Source: Nymphaea colorata
Taxonomy: Eukaryota > Streptophyta > Magnoliopsida > Nymphaeales > Nymphaeaceae
Assembly: GCF_008831285.2 (NCBI RefSeq)
Contig: NC_045140.1
Coordinates: 26,432,131 to 26,496,130 of the forward strand
Length of the DNA: 64,000 nucleotides
Direction of reading: 5' to 3'
Numbering within the stretch: position 1 is the stretch's first letter; every line of letters begins with the position of its first letter. Below are positions 1 to 14,400 of this stretch, piece after piece. Position numbers and translations under genes: made by a program. The notes under the pieces were generated by a model. That model was not told where the DNA came from, did no database searches, and saw only the letters and a list, made by a program, of their open reading frames with translations.

Positions 1-1581
1 ATAATCCACGCAAAATCACCACGTTCCATCTTTTTTTTTTTTTACTAAGAGTGCAGGAGAAGAGTATGGGCTCTTGCTGGGCTGAACGACTTCCTTCAAC
101 ATCTCGTTAATTTCTCAATCTCCTCTTTTTGAGAATGACTACATCAGGGCCTCAGCTTATCAGGAGACAACCCTGGCATCACCTCAATCTTATGATCCAA
201 TGCTCTTACCAGTGGGAAACCTCTAAGCTTTTCGAACACATCCGAAAACTCATTTAATACAGATTGTAAGAAGGAGAGAGAATTACCTTCCTTAGTCGCG
301 TTCATCATATTGTCCTGCTGTAATGTCATTAATAAGAGATGTAAACCTCCTGTTTTAACAACTGATTTGGGACCTGCGTCAGCCTCCCATGTCAGCCCTC
401 TATTAGCTTGTATACTCCGTTCACCTTCCGATCTTCGAAATTTCTTCTTCATGTTTTTAAAATCCCACTTAACTTTAACCAGCTGCTTCAGCCATTGGAT
501 ACCTAGGTGTACTCCACCCCCACCCCCCGGCAAGAGGGTACAACTCTACAAAAAAATTCTAGCCCTGTATTTCAACCATTTCCTGAGTGCATTTTCCTTT
601 GCAAGACAGGTGGCTACCGTCCCCAACTACATGTGAGGACTCACTGTCCACCAGAATACTAATCTTTCGCCTTTTAATCTGCCTTCAATTCTCATTACCT
701 GACGCGTGTCGCCTCCCACCAGAGCATGAAAAGAGATTTCTGGTGAGGAGTCCACAGTCTTTGACTATTCGTGGCCCCTTCAGCTGGCTCCTCTCCTCCC
801 TCATCAACGAGGTACACGTGTAATTTCTTACAAGCGCGACCCCGAGACCATCTTTCATCACAATGAAAGAACAAACCCTTCTTCCTGCGATCCAACATTT
901 GATCTGAGCTAAGGCGTTTCACCAGTATTTGTTTAGTTTCATTAGCAGCCTTTATCATGTTCGGTTGTTCCTTAACCTCTTCAACAGGGCTCGAGTTTTT
1001 CCAAGCTGGTGTCCTGGCCATTCGGCTATCTCGAGCCGAATTTCCCCTCCTTTACCTTTTTCTTCCGCCACCTTCGCCAATTCAAAACTCTCCAAAAGGG
1101 TCTGTGGTCTAGCTGCCTGTACCTCTATTTTAATTTCTTCTTTTAAACCCCGCACGAAAGCTCTGATTAAGGCCTCTACATGCCATCCATGCACCATATT
1201 GCTGAGTTCCTCAAATTCTGCTTGATAATCGATTACATCCCCTTTCTGCTTAATTATTGAAAGCTCTACATTATAATCCAGGTAGACCGACTGGCCAAAC
1301 CTATCGGTGAGTGCCTGCACAAAGGTTCCCCAATCAGGTTTGCCTTGCTGGACTACCAGCCACTGATACCATCGGATGGCTGCGCCCTCCAAGCGCACCG
1401 CTGCGAGAGCTATTATTTGCTTTGTCGGAATGCACTGGCAGTCAAAAAACTGCTCAGCCTTGAAACCCCAACTCAGCAGGTCCTCCCTCGAGAATTTGGG
1501 AAAGCCCATACTTGGCATCTTTTTTTGGCTGACGCCTTCCCCATTTTTCGGTGCGTTTCCAGTAGAAGACGATGGAGCCAT
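1..1581 (-). mobile_element. Degenerate Ty3/gypsy retrotransposon, gag to RT, continues left of window
   Basis: On the minus strand 1581-955 encodes a retrotransposon Gag (MGFPKFSREDLLSWGFKAEQ; AAIRWYQWLVVQQGKP). A shifted frame near 880-810 holds a zinc-knuckle remnant (FFHCDERWSRGRACKK) in which the usual histidine is lost. From 533 leftward comes the pre-RT and RT start (GFPLVRALDHKIEVMPG), then, in broken frames, EEIEKL, KSPYSS and KDGTW..FCVDY at the left edge. Several frameshifts and stops make it non-functional. It sits in the PA200 intron after exon 30. The upstream segment 1582-2100 is probably its leader or LTR but has no clear boundary. Confidence 0.85.
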
Positions 1582-2283
1582 GGAGGCATACCTGGATTTA
1601 CAGTCGATGGTGAGTTAGCAGGGGTGCGTGAATCATGTTGATCTCGTCCTTCATCCCCTCGATTATTCAGGCTCGACGAGGGATTTTCAGGCCGTTGTCG
1701 TGCCACCGTACGTTTAAGCACTTCTTGCAGCAGCATCGTCATCGCTTGTTGTCGGTCACCAGCGACTGCACCTGCTGGTCGATGTCCGTCATCCTCTAGA
1801 GTCTAGCCTAGCTCTCCCAACGTCTTTCTCCACCTGCTCCATCCTGCCAGACATCATCCTCCTATGATCCTCGGCTTGTTCCTCGTGCTCTCAAGCGTGG
1901 CAAGAGCCTCACGGCTGGTCATGGCTCTGACGCGAAGGTAGCAGCCGCATACTACCTGAACTCACGCGCACATGGTCGGCGCACACTAACCCGATCGCGT
2001 TCTAACCAATAGGGTTAGCCTTCAAATCCCCAAACTTCATTCATAAGCTGGGGGATTCTCGACACTCTAGGCCCTCAGGTATATATGAAGAGCCTACAAT
2101 CGGGTCAGATCTGTTTTCATCGGAGGAACTCATCATTTCTCATAAAGTTCCTAGCACTATCACATTTAGAAATGGTCCCCATGACCATCACATGTAAACC
2201 AAAAAAATAAAAACCAGCAATCTTAATTGATCATGCGAAGCATAAATAATTGAGAAAGGAAGACGCTGGCATATAGTGTGTAC

Positions 2284-2462
2284 CTGTACATGAAGTGACG
2301 CAAATAAGACAATGTTGAGAGTCTTGTTCTCCAGTTAGAATTGTTAGAAGAAGAAAGAAGTATCACAACTGCCTCTTTGAGGCAAGCCTGTGGCATTGTA
2401 TGCCATATCAACAATTCAAATGCCTCATTGGCCAGACAGGATAGATCTTCATTTGGTGTTCC
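2284..2462 (-). CDS. PA200: PA200 exon 30, last exon in window
   Basis: The exon encodes GTPNEDLSCLANEAFELLIW through LSTLSYLRHFMYR, matching the plant PA200 region about 180 residues before the C-terminus. The acceptor is CTCCAG, and the LTR of copia D starts only 15 bases upstream of the exon. The donor is CAG|GTACAC. The following exon is not in the window: positions 1-2283 hold gypsy remnants and no further PA200 coding sequence. Confidence 0.9.
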
Positions 2463-5400
2463 CTGGAGCACAAGAATTGTTAGATTATATGTAAATACTT
2501 GTGTATATGTCGATTCTATATCCATATACATATTTATCTATATACGCTTTACACATATATCACTGTAGTTTTGTATGTGAGTATACATAAATCTGATGTA
2601 TATACCTATATATAGGACTATTCATGTATTCTTTTAATATTTTTTATTCTTATCTTTTGGTCAGCCAAGACCTGGTCAGGTTTGATCTTTAACCAGGTTG
2701 GCTAATGGCTCTAAAAAAAAGAGCCATTGGAGCCAGCCCAAGGTCTAGCTCCTCTCAGCTCTTCCCTCTTTCCTTGTGTATTTCTTTCGTATACAGATAA
2801 GGCTTCTTTCAGACTATTTCATATGCTTTTTTTAACAGCTTGTTATCATAATAAAGCTTTCATACTTATTCCAGATTTGTGTATCTTCAGGCCTTAGTGC
2901 CTTTGTTTATCGTTCATGTTAGCTGTTTAACAGTACGTGGTATCAGAGCCTTGACCGTGATTTTGTTGGAAGTTTTCGCTGCACTGCTGCTATGGAGAAG
3001 CTGCTGCAAATTCCTCTAAAAACCTGTGCTGGTGCCGAGTCATGCTGTTCATTTTTCAAAACTGGTTACGTGGCACTGCTAGAAATCAGATTGCTTGACT
3101 GTTGAACGGTTGATTTGGCTTCTTTTGGAGATTATTAAAAGCTTCAGCTTTTTTTTAATCTATGGAAGATTCCAAAAGCTCCTCCAAACATAAAAGTTAT
3201 GTGGTCCCATTCTAGCTTGACAAAACCAATTATACACTTTGGACGAAATGTCTTGATATGCATATTAAAGGCAAACAAATTTGGGGCTTCATTTGAGGTA
3301 TTACCATTCAAACCCTCTCTTAACTTGGCCAAAATTGAAAATGATATAAAAAGAGAATTGCAAGGGGTGGAGAGAGAAAATGCCATGAATGGTTACTACA
3401 GGAAATTAGATGATTGGGAAGCAAAAAGTGCAAGAATCAAAGAATAGATTTATAGTAGTATTGAGCCTCGTATTGCCCAAAATCTCATGTATTATGAGAG
3501 ATTCAGGAGAATGTTTTTTCTATTAAACAAAAGGAAGAAAAGTTCTAGCAGCCTCTAAACCTCACTATGGGAATCAATATCAAAACAATGGTCAATCTAC
3601 ATAACGAGAAGCATACAATTCAAATCACGGAGGAACATATTACAATGGAGGACAATTTGATCAAGAAAGCAAGAAGATTGCCAACATGCAAGATGAAGGG
3701 TGTAATCTTATGTCTATATCTTTTACATTAAATTAACTTGTAAGGGTCCTCCAATATCTTCCTAAGGAGACAATTCGCATGCATTTGGCATCAACCATTT
3801 CTAATCCCAACCCACAAAGTATGCCTTCTTGGTTTTCCGAAGCATCGTTTCATGTGACTCTATATGTGTCCCATTTGACAAAATATGAACAATTTCAAAG
3901 AATTTCCAATGTTACTATCACCAATGGAACCTCTTTAAAAGTTTTACAAGTTGGAGAATACAAATATGATTTTGACAAATAAAAGTAAGTTGTGTGCCAA
4001 ACTTGAATCTCAACTTACTTTTGGTTTCTCAGATCTCAAATCATGGTTGTGATGTTATTTTTCATCGAATAAATGTTGGATGCAGGATCACCAGTCTAGG
4101 AAGCTGAATGTTTTAGAAAAGGAGATACAATTTATGTATACTGCTACATGTTGCCAAAAATATAGATATTGACATTTGGCACCAAAGGCTAGGGCATCCA
4201 AATGTAAGACCATGGTTTTTTATTGCTCCTACAAATAAATTATATGTTGAAAACTTTCAGTGTGGTGATTGTTTACATGGAAAAATGAAATCTACACCTT
4301 CTGGATCAAGAACCTTCTTTGCTTCAAAACCCTTTGAACTTGTTCATTTGGGTGTATGCAGACCAGCCTCTATTGTATCAAAGGGAGGACTATCATATTA
4401 TGTTACTTTTGTTGGTGATTTTATTAGGCATTTGTCGGATTTACTTCTTCAAACTTAAATCAGAGGTATTTGACTAATTTTGAGAAATTTCAAACTTAAT
4501 AAAGAACCAATCTGATGCAAAAGTAAAGATTCTTAAAACCGATTATGGAGGAAAATTTATCTCAAATAACTTCCAAAACTACTTGAAACATTGGAACAAT
4601 ACAACAAAAGTGATGCTCTTGAACACTTTGACAAAATGGATTATCTGAAGGAAACAATAGGCATATCATGCAGACAACTAAACTATGTCACATAGGTACG
4701 GGTACGGGTGCCGATGGGGGTACCGGTGCGGGTACGGGTACTGACCATTTTTAAAAAACTTGGGTACGGGGTTACGACCGTATATATATATATAAACAAT
4801 AAGAAATACTTAGAAAATATGTATCAAAATAAAAAATATACATCAACATAAACAAATAAATAATATAGAAAATATATATCAACGGTTCTTGCAGCAGTGT
4901 GTTTAAGAAACCTATGAAAAACTTTAAACATATGGACAACCCAGCAGCCCCCTAGTCAAACAAACATGATCATCAATCGAATTTTCACATCTAAAGAATA
5001 GAATTAAAAATAAGGTGAAAAAAATTAAATCAAAATAAACTTAAGCAGTTTGGATCTATAGGTACCCAAGTGTCAAAGTACTCATTTTGGGTACCGGTAC
5101 AGCGACACGAGTACGTGGACCTTACTGAAGTACCCATGTGACTTAGCAACTAAAACACTTACAATCTCAAAAACTTTCAGGCAAAAGCCACTTTAGCATT
5201 GATCTATCTCACAAATAGAATGCCATCAAATGTTTTATCAAATATCTCACCCTTTGAAAAGTGATTTAAGTATGAACCTGATTATGAAATACTTAAAAAA
5301 AAATTAAAACTAATTCTATTTTTAAAATAATAAAGCAGATAAAATAAGCTCAAAAACTATTAAATGTGCATTTACTGGATATTTCCCAACTCCAAAGATA

Positions 5401-8400
5401 CAAATCTTATGATTTAATAAATTGATAATTAATTATTTCAATAAATGTAAGTTGTATTGAAAAAGAAAGTGGATTTGAAAGAAATAAAGCTTTTCAAAAT
5501 CATAGGGACTATTCGCTTTTGTTTAAATATCTTTCAAAGACTGATGATGATTCATATGATTATGAAGAAGAAGGGAATATGTCGAACAATAATGAACATG
5601 GAGCATTCAAGGAAATCAGAACTTATCATAGAAGAAATAGATTATCAACACAACATAAAGATACTCATGTTGAAGCTAGTAATTCACCAATTGAGGATCC
5701 CCCATTTGTTGATAGAACTCGTAGGAGATCTACAAGCGAGCATGGGGTCCAAATAGGTTTGTCTCGACTCTCCTATGATTCTTTTGCCCCTAGGTATAGA
5801 ACTTGCTTGGGTACTATTCTTTCTTATTTTGAACCTTCCACATATAGTGAAGCAACCCCAAAAAATGGCAAGATGCCATGAAAAGTAAATTAGATGTACT
5901 CAAGAGGGCCAATACACGGGAAACACAAGATCTTCCTTTTGGAAAAATAACTTGGTTGTAGATGAGTTTATGAGGGCAATATCAAAAGTGATGGAACCTT
6001 AAAAAAATATAAATCTATGTTAGTAGTTAAGGGTTACATGCATGAATATGAGATGGATTATGAAGAAGCCTTTGCCCATCTAGCAAGAATGACAACCGTC
6101 AAAACTCTTACATCTATTAAAAAATAGAATACATATCAATTGGATTTAAAAAATGCTTTTCCAAATTGGAAATTAGAAAAAGGCTATGTCACATGGGTGC
6201 GGGGTGCGGGTGCGGCGAGAGCATATATATATATATAGTTAAATAAGTAATTTTAGTTGTCTATATTTTTAAACTTTTTTATCAAGGTTACCTTGAATCA
6301 ATATATCAATGAAAACTCAGCCAAAACATCCCGCACTGATGCGGGTGCGGGTGCGCCACCATAGTTGGTGCACCCATGTGACTTAGGAAAAAGGAGATCA
6401 TATGGATGCTCCACCCAGCTTACATGTCCCAAAAGGAAAAGTTTTGAAATTAAAAAAGGCTTTATATGGACTTAAACAAAGTCCAAAACATGGTTTGATC
6501 AGTTTAACACAGTTATGACTAAGTGTGGATTCAAATCTTGTTTGACACTGCTTTGTTTGTTAAGAATGCTTCCATAGGTATTGTTATTCTTCTATTGTAT
6601 GTTGATGACATGTTGATTACAGGAAGTGGTAAAGAGGGAGTCAAAGAAATAAAAGAAAATTTATAACAAAGTCTTAAAATGATGGATCTAGGCTTTCTTG
6701 CATACTTCTTAGGTATTAAAGTAGCTTATTCTACTGGAGACTACTTTCTGTCCCACATCAAGTTTGCTGCAGAAATTATTGTTACATTGGTAATCACATG
6801 TGACAACATAGCTGGAACTCCTGAAGTTTTTGCAAAAAAAATGAAGAATGGTGGAATACCATTGGAGAATCCTATAGCTTACAAGCAACTTGTGAGACCA
6901 TTAATGTATCTTGATGTTGCTTGGCCGGATATGGAAGCCATGCCTTGAGAGAATTGTAGTATGACTCAACAACAATTCATATAGGAGCCACTCTCAAAAG
7001 TGTTAGATATATCAAGGGAATGATAAATAAGGAATTGTTTCTATCATCTTCACCTTCTTTAAACCGAATGGTTTATAACTTTATGCAAATGCTGATTGGA
7101 GAGGAGATCCAAATAACAGACACTGAAGAACTGGTTTTTGTGTGGTTTTAGATGAACCTTTGAATTCATGGAAATGCAAGAAACAACAAAAAGTCTCTTT
7201 CTCGTGTACAAGAGCAGAATCTCGTGCTATGGCATCAAACACAATTGAAATTGCTTGGCTAAAACAACACTCGAGTGTTAGGGATCGAAGACAGAGGCAC
7301 CTACTTAGTTGTGCCATGATAATAAAAATTCTATCTATATCAAGAAGAATCATATTTTTTATGAGTGAACCAAGCACATCAAGATGGTTAGTCATTTTAT
7401 TCATGAAGAATTTTTGAATAACATTGAATTGCCTTATGGTGCTTCCAAATTTCAGCTTGCAGACTTCTTACCAAAGCCTTGTGTTCTCCAAGTTTCAACA
7501 TTCTTTTAGACAAACTTTTGATGATCACATCAAAAGTTGGAGGGAGTGTTAGCTTATATGTAAATACTAAATACTTATATATGTATCGATTCTATGTCTA
7601 TATTATATTTATCTATATCCATATATGTTTTACACATATATGAATGTAGATTTGTATGTATGTATACATAAATCTGATGCTATGTCACCGTGGTACGCCA
7701 CAATTGGTGGAGTACCCATACCGGTACGCCGGTACGACAGTATGGCGCTGTACGTTTGGATCTGGTTCCGGGTCGGAACCAGATCCAAACTATATCATAA
7801 CCTAAAAAGTAAAAAGAAAATGGCTTGATCTTTTTTTTTTTTTGACTTGTGAGATTATCTATGGATTCATGGAAGGAACATTGTCTTAATGTGATGATAT
7901 CATTTAGTTTTTTAAATTTTTTCAATTAAAAATATATAATAATATACAATATTCACCATGCCGCCATACCAAGATTTACAAAAAGGCCATACCAGTACCC
8001 GTACCTCCGTACCCATACCAGCACCCGTACCCGTACCATTGCGACATAGATCTGATGTATATACCTATATATAGGATTATTTGAGTATTCTTTTATATTT
8101 TTGTGTATTTGTTATTTTATTTTTTAATATTTTTATTCTTATTTTTTGGTCAGCTGAAACCTGGTCAGGTTTGAACTTTGAGCAGGTTGGAGCTAGCCCT
8201 CTTTTTAGAGCTGTCAGAACCAGCCGTTGGGCTAGCTTCTCTCAGCTCTCCCCTCCTTATGGTGTATTTTTTTGTATATAAGTAAGGCTTCTTTCAGCCT
8301 ATTTTCTATGCTGTTTTTAACATCTTATGAGTGATTACAATAAAGTTTCATACTTCTAATGCCTTTGTTTAAGGTTCTTGTTAGCCGTTTAACAGCTTAA

Positions 8401-11400
8401 TTTACAAAAGAAAATCCATTAAACGGATTAAAGAATGAACTACTCCTGTGAATCACACAAACAGGCAGGCAGTGCATAATTGGCCAAAAGGTAGCAAGAA
8501 AAAAATCTTTAAAAAAATTATCTACAGGCAGGAACGTGGAAAAAATTATGCTGTCATCATTCCTCACCTGCAATGAAATGATAGGATGCAGAACTCCAAC
8601 AATTATATTGAACAAAAATGGAGATCTTCCAGATTTGAAGGATGATATTACAAAATGAAACAACTGCATTCACAAAAACCATGACCAGTCAATAAAGATA
8701 TTAATATGGAAAATAAAATGCTACAGCAAAGAATAACAGGCTAAGATGTGTACCGTCTCCATCCATCTTGTCTCTTCTTGTGTATCATCATTTGCAAAAA
8801 TGGAGGGCTGACCAGCACTTTGAATGTGCAGAGCCAGTTCAGATGCACGTTTTATCAGATAATGACACCAATCGTTATCTCCAATGGAGTAATTTGACTT
8901 ACTATGTTGCATGTGATGTGATTTGCCAGTTCTACAGGAAATAAAAAGTGCCATATTTGAACATAAAACAGAGAGAGTGACACCAATGGCTTCTCTAACC
9001 TGTACATTCAAGAAATTACAGTAGAAGTTGACATCAAGAAGATTGAAGCAATAGAACGGACAACTTATTTCCCAATGATGCATTGCATTCTCAATTTCTG
9101 CTCATGTCCTGTAAATGAACCAGTGATTGTCTTTTCTGCAAAGACAACAAAGTGATAGTTCCTTTTCCTTGTTTAGTTTTAGAAAATGATACTATGCAAT
9201 TGGATTAATCTCCTGCAAATATATTGTTTTCCAACTTCATTTTTCAATTCATGCCCTTTACTGTAAACTCTTATGGTTATTGTTCTAGCTCCTATTTTGG
9301 ACAGATTCAATGGATGTCGATCCCAGCTTAGATGGAAAATGTACAGCTTCTTGTGGTCATACCTTCCCTAACTAAAATAATTTTTTAGAAAACAGAGGCA
9401 TTAGAAAACCTCAGGGGCCCTTGACTTCATGACCTGCTAATGTGTCTGTTTTCTAATTTGAAGAACTCTAGGAAGAGGTCATCCAATGCAATTGGTAGTT
9501 GAGAAGATGGTGAAGGCAGCAAAAAGATGGAGAGAGAGAGAGAGAGAAAGAGATGCAAGCAGTAAACGAGAAGATGATTATGGTGAAGAAAGTGAAAAGG
9601 ATGAAGAGGGAGAGAGAAGATCAGCATTTGCCAGAATGAAAATGGATTCATCTGATTCGCACCATGGATTCCAAGGAGCAGTAGACATGTTTCATGGATG
9701 AGCACAAGGTGGTTGGTGGAGACTAGCAAAAATGCAGACCATTATTGCAATTTTGCTGCATGTGTACACACACATATGCATCATTGCATGTATACATGCA
9801 CATATATGTACATTGTACATATGCATGTATATAGAGAAAGTTCAGGTTATACTGACTCAGTTCAAAATATGGGAGGCATCTTGTATGTGGTTCATTAACT
9901 AAAGTGAAGTTCTTTTTACAATTTCTCATGCACACATGATCCAACTTGTCAAGTCTTTGTACATTAAAGGTGTAGAAACACGAAAAATAGGAAAAAAAAT
10001 ATGATGAACACGATGTAACGTGGAAAAACCCTCAACAAGAGGAAAAAAACCACGGATGAGGAGGAACTGGTGCCCACTGGCAACCAGACTCTCTCTCTCT
10101 TAACATTTCATTCACACCCAAAAATTAGGGTTACCAAGATACAAGTAGAGTCTCAACAGGCCTAAACAGGAGCACACACTGGACCGGGTCCAGACCCAGA
10201 CCCGTACATTAAAACACGTCAACGCTCCCCCTCAAGTTGGGCATACAGATCAAACATGCCCAACTTGGATACATTTCTCTCAGATGAAGTTGGAAGACAA
10301 GGCTTTGGTCAGGACATCAGCAGTTTGGTCTTCAGATCTCATTTAAGGAAGTACAAGTTCTTTAGCATCAATTCTTTCTCGAATGAAATGTCAGTCAATC
10401 TCAACATGCTTTGTTTTGTCATGAAGCACAGGGTTGTTGGCCAGGTTGATTGCTAACTTGTTATCACAATACATCTTCATTGGTTCTTCAACTTTTATAC
10501 CAATATCAGTCAACAATACTTTCAGCCACAAAAGCTCAGAAACTCCCATAGCAACAGCTCTGTATTCTGCTTCAGCACTGGAACGAGAACAAACGTCTTG
10601 CCTCTTACTCCTCCACACTGTGAGATTCCCTCCCAAATAGATACAATAGCCAGAGGTGGACCTCCTAGTGTCAATACAGCCTGCCCAGTCTGCATCTGAA
10701 TAACCTTCAATCCCAAGAGCGTCTTGCTTAACATACAGGAGACCTTTGCCAGGATTCCTCTTCAAGTAGCATAAGATCCTGTCGACAGCCTTCAAGTGAG
10801 CATCCGTGGGAGCATGCATGAACTGACTCATCACATTCACAGCAAAGGTAATATCAGGTCTAGTGAGAGTAAGATAAATCAACTTCCCTACAAGACATTG
10901 ATATCTTCTTTTAGCCTCTTCACAGAGAGGCTCCCCATCTCTAAGACTTAGCTTATGGCCAGCATCTAGAGGAGTAGAAGCTGATCTACACCCCAGTTTC
11001 CCGGTCTCCTTTAACAAGTCTAGAGTGTACTTCCGTTGATTTAGCACGAGGCTAGTCCCAGACCTAGCAATTTCAATGCCAAGGAAATATTTCAACTTAC
11101 CAAGGTCCTTGAGATCAAACTCGATCGCCAACAGTTTCTTTAACTTAATTATTTCATATTCATCATCACCTGTAACAATCATATCATCAACATATACCAA
11201 CAAAATAGTAACCTTTTCCTCATTTCTCTTCACAAAGAGTGTATGATCTCCATTCCCTTGATGGTATCCACATTGTCTCATGACAAGTCTAAGTCGTTCA
11301 AACCATGCTCGAGGAGATTGCTTGAGCCCATATAAAGCTTTCCTTAGCTTGCAACATTTTCCAGGTTCCTCATATCCTAGAGGCATACACATATATACTT

Positions 11401-14400
11401 CCTCTTCAAGGTCTCCATTGAGAAAAGCGTTCTTGACATCAAGTTGGTACATCTTCCACTCCTTCATCACAACTAAGGAGATAATGACTCTGACAGTCTT
11501 CATCTTCGCAACAGGAGCAAATGTCTCCAAGTAATCAATCCCATATTTCTGACTAAACCCCTTGGCCACAAGACGAGCTTTGTATCTTTCAACACTTCCA
11601 TCTGGTTTGTACTTGATGGTGTAGACCCACTTAGATCCAACCAAGTGAGCCGCCTCAGGAATCTTTACAACTTCCCATGTCATGTTTCTTCTCAGGGCTT
11701 CCATCTCTTCTTGCATTGCATAAGTCCACTTGGGATCACTCTGAGCCTCAGCAACATTCCTGGGAATCATAGCCAAAGAAAGAGAAGATACAAAACATTT
11801 GTAGTCCTTGCTCAATCTAGAATATGAAACAAAGTTACCAATAGAATGTTGAGTACATGACCTGACACCCTTTCGCAGGGCGATGGGAAGCTCTTCACTT
11901 GCAGCAACAATCTAACTCTCTTCTTCAACAGGTTGCTTCTGAGCACGACTTGGGTCATCTAGGGAAGGACTAACTGGATTGGGAGTAGAATTCTCACCAC
12001 CTGTCATCTCATCTGTACAGACTCTTCGCCTAGAGTAAACTTGCCCAAACAGACGATTGCATTCCTCTTTTGCCCCAGTAGAACATTCTTCATTTTTCTC
12101 CTGTTTAAGCACCTCAATAAAAGGACCAACAGATTCACGCCTGTAGTCCAAAAAATCTGTAAACTGAATTTCCTGACTCGGAGAATACTGAGAATACTCT
12201 TCCTTTGACATAGAATTCTCCCCCTGAAGAGGATTCTCACCAAAATAGGAAGCATGTTCAAGGAAAGTGACATCTTTAGTAACATAGGAGCGACCAGTGG
12301 AAGGGTCCCGACACTTGTACCCTTTTTGAGTGGGAGAATAACCTAGAAATATGCCCTTAATAGACCTTGGATCAAGTTTTTTAATGTGAGGGCTATGATT
12401 GTGAATAAAGCAAACACAACCAAAAACTCTGGGTGAAAGAGAGAAAGGTTCATGACTCCCCGGTAACATAGAGTGAGGTGTCTGCCCATTCAACACACGA
12501 CTAGGCAAACGATTTATAAGATACGGACTGGTCAACACAACATCCCCCCAACACCTTTTTGGAACATGACGTTGAAAAAGAAGAGCCCGAGTCATATTCA
12601 ATAACTAACGATTCTTTCGTCCAGCAACTCCATTTTGAGGAGGAGTATAACTACAGGAAGTCTCATGAACAATTTCTCTTTTTCGAAAGAAGCTATCAAC
12701 ATACTGACACATATACTCACGAGCATTGTCAGATCGAAAGGTCTTAATAGATGCTCCATATTGAGTTTCCACATAAGCAATGAAAGTCTCTATGACAGTA
12801 GGAACTTCACTACGGTCTTTCAACAAGTAGACAATCGTGTTACGAGAACAATCATCTATAAAGGTGATAAAATACTGAAAACCATGACAAGAAGGAATCC
12901 CTGAAGGCCCCCACACATCAGAATGAATCATGGCAAATACCTCATTAGACCGATGGCTAGACAAAGGATATGAAGCTCTAACATGTTTGGCCAGGTGACA
13001 GACATCACAGGACACCATGGTCATGTCTAACCTGGAACATAAATCAGGAAACAACTGTCTAAGAAGTCCAAAAGGCAGGTGTCCAAGGCGCTCATGCCAC
13101 CGGAGAATCAACTGAAGGGAGTCCTCTTTGTTCTTCGTTGCTTGGCTAACTGCCGTCATAAGAGCCTGAGCAGCACGCATAGGAAAACGATATAGCCCGT
13201 CGGAAGCCAGACCAATCTCAATCCTCTTCCCTGTCACCAAGTCCTGCATAACACAGCGATCAGCAGAAAAGATAAGTTCGCAATTCAACTCTTTCGTGAT
13301 TTTGCTAACCGACAAGAGGTTCAAGGGAAGATGGGTAACATGTAGAGCATTGTGGACTGAGAACTTGTTCAAAAGTGAGAGACTCCCTTTCCCAGCCACA
13401 GAGATAGATGAACCATCGGCAAGAGAAACACGTTCCTTTCCTGAAGAAAGCTTATACCCATGAAAGACCTTAGGATCGCCGGTCATGTGGTGAGTAGCGC
13501 CACTGTCGATGATCCACTCGCCCATACGGGAATCCGCCATCACGTCGATAGAACACCCAAATTTCTTCCTGAACGATGCTGGTGGCATAGAATGAGAGAG
13601 GCTGCAGACGCTGAGGACGACAGCCAGACGACGTAGCTGATGATCCAAGGCGTGAGATCACTGGGACCGTCGGGAAAAGTCCTCAGGCGCATCTCAGCTT
13701 CAGGCCTGTCGGAGAGGGCTTCACTTGAAAAATCGTATAAAATCGTAGACACCTCCAAAAATTCTGAAATTTGGACCACAGCAAGAGCACGAGCCAAGGA
13801 GTGGACGCTCCAAATTTGGGCTGAATCCGAGCAGTCTACACTTAGGACGTTGAGCCTTGAAGTCGCGGGTTGCCTGTCGCCTGCTTCAGGAAGACTCCAC
13901 CGATTTCTGCCAGATTCCGTCCATCGCCTCTAGAAACACCATCTATTGTCCGATCGATGTCAAACTTGGTGGAGAGGATCACCTGGATGTTGGGAATCGA
14001 ATGGCACCGAAATCATAAAAATCCAACGGTCCGATCGCCGGAAAAGTCACCGGAAACAGGGACTGGTCGGCGGTAAAGCAGAACAGTGTCTGATCAAATT
14101 TCTTGAGCTCGAATCTCACTCAATACTGTACCGATTGACACGATTTCACATCTCTTCGACAGATTGGTTTGTTGGGAAGCGATCAGAATCAAAACCCCCA
14201 AAATTACAGCCGATTGGGCCCTCGATTGAAGCTCGGACAGAAACAGGCTTAGGGAGACCTATTAAAACTGAGTATACAGAACATGGCACGATCGTCTTCA
14301 AACGGCCCTCAAATCGGTTCTCCTTCGATCAAATCCACTGGTAGGTCATCCACAAGTCAATGGTGAAGGAGCTCGCACAGCAAACCCAGCAAGAGTCGAC

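Larger units (their letters stand above)
2478..8394 (+). mobile_element. Copia element D, old and degenerate, with three nested MITEs
   Basis: The 5' LTR (2478-2932) and 3' LTR (7547-8394) share start TGTTAG, end TTTAACA and a long alignable body. A tRNA-Met type primer site TGGTATCAGAGCC lies at 2938-2950. The interior retains a Gag start (DKTNYTLWTKCLDMHIKG, about 3215), an integrase zone (IWHQRLGHPNV, about 4170), RT (ALYGLKQSP near 6460; YVDDMLITG near 6600) and RNase H to about 7500, all broken by stops and shifts. It lies in PA200 intron 29, antisense to the gene. No matching 5-bp target duplication was found, which fits its age. Confidence 0.88.

Noticed and set aside
2473-8399. Target duplication for copia D
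   Set aside because: The 5 bases before 2478 (AGAAT) and after 8394 (GCTTA) do not match.
9486-9701. Plus-strand 71-residue open frame rich in RERE
   Set aside because: Low-complexity GA-repeat sequence inside a PA200 intron, with no family match.
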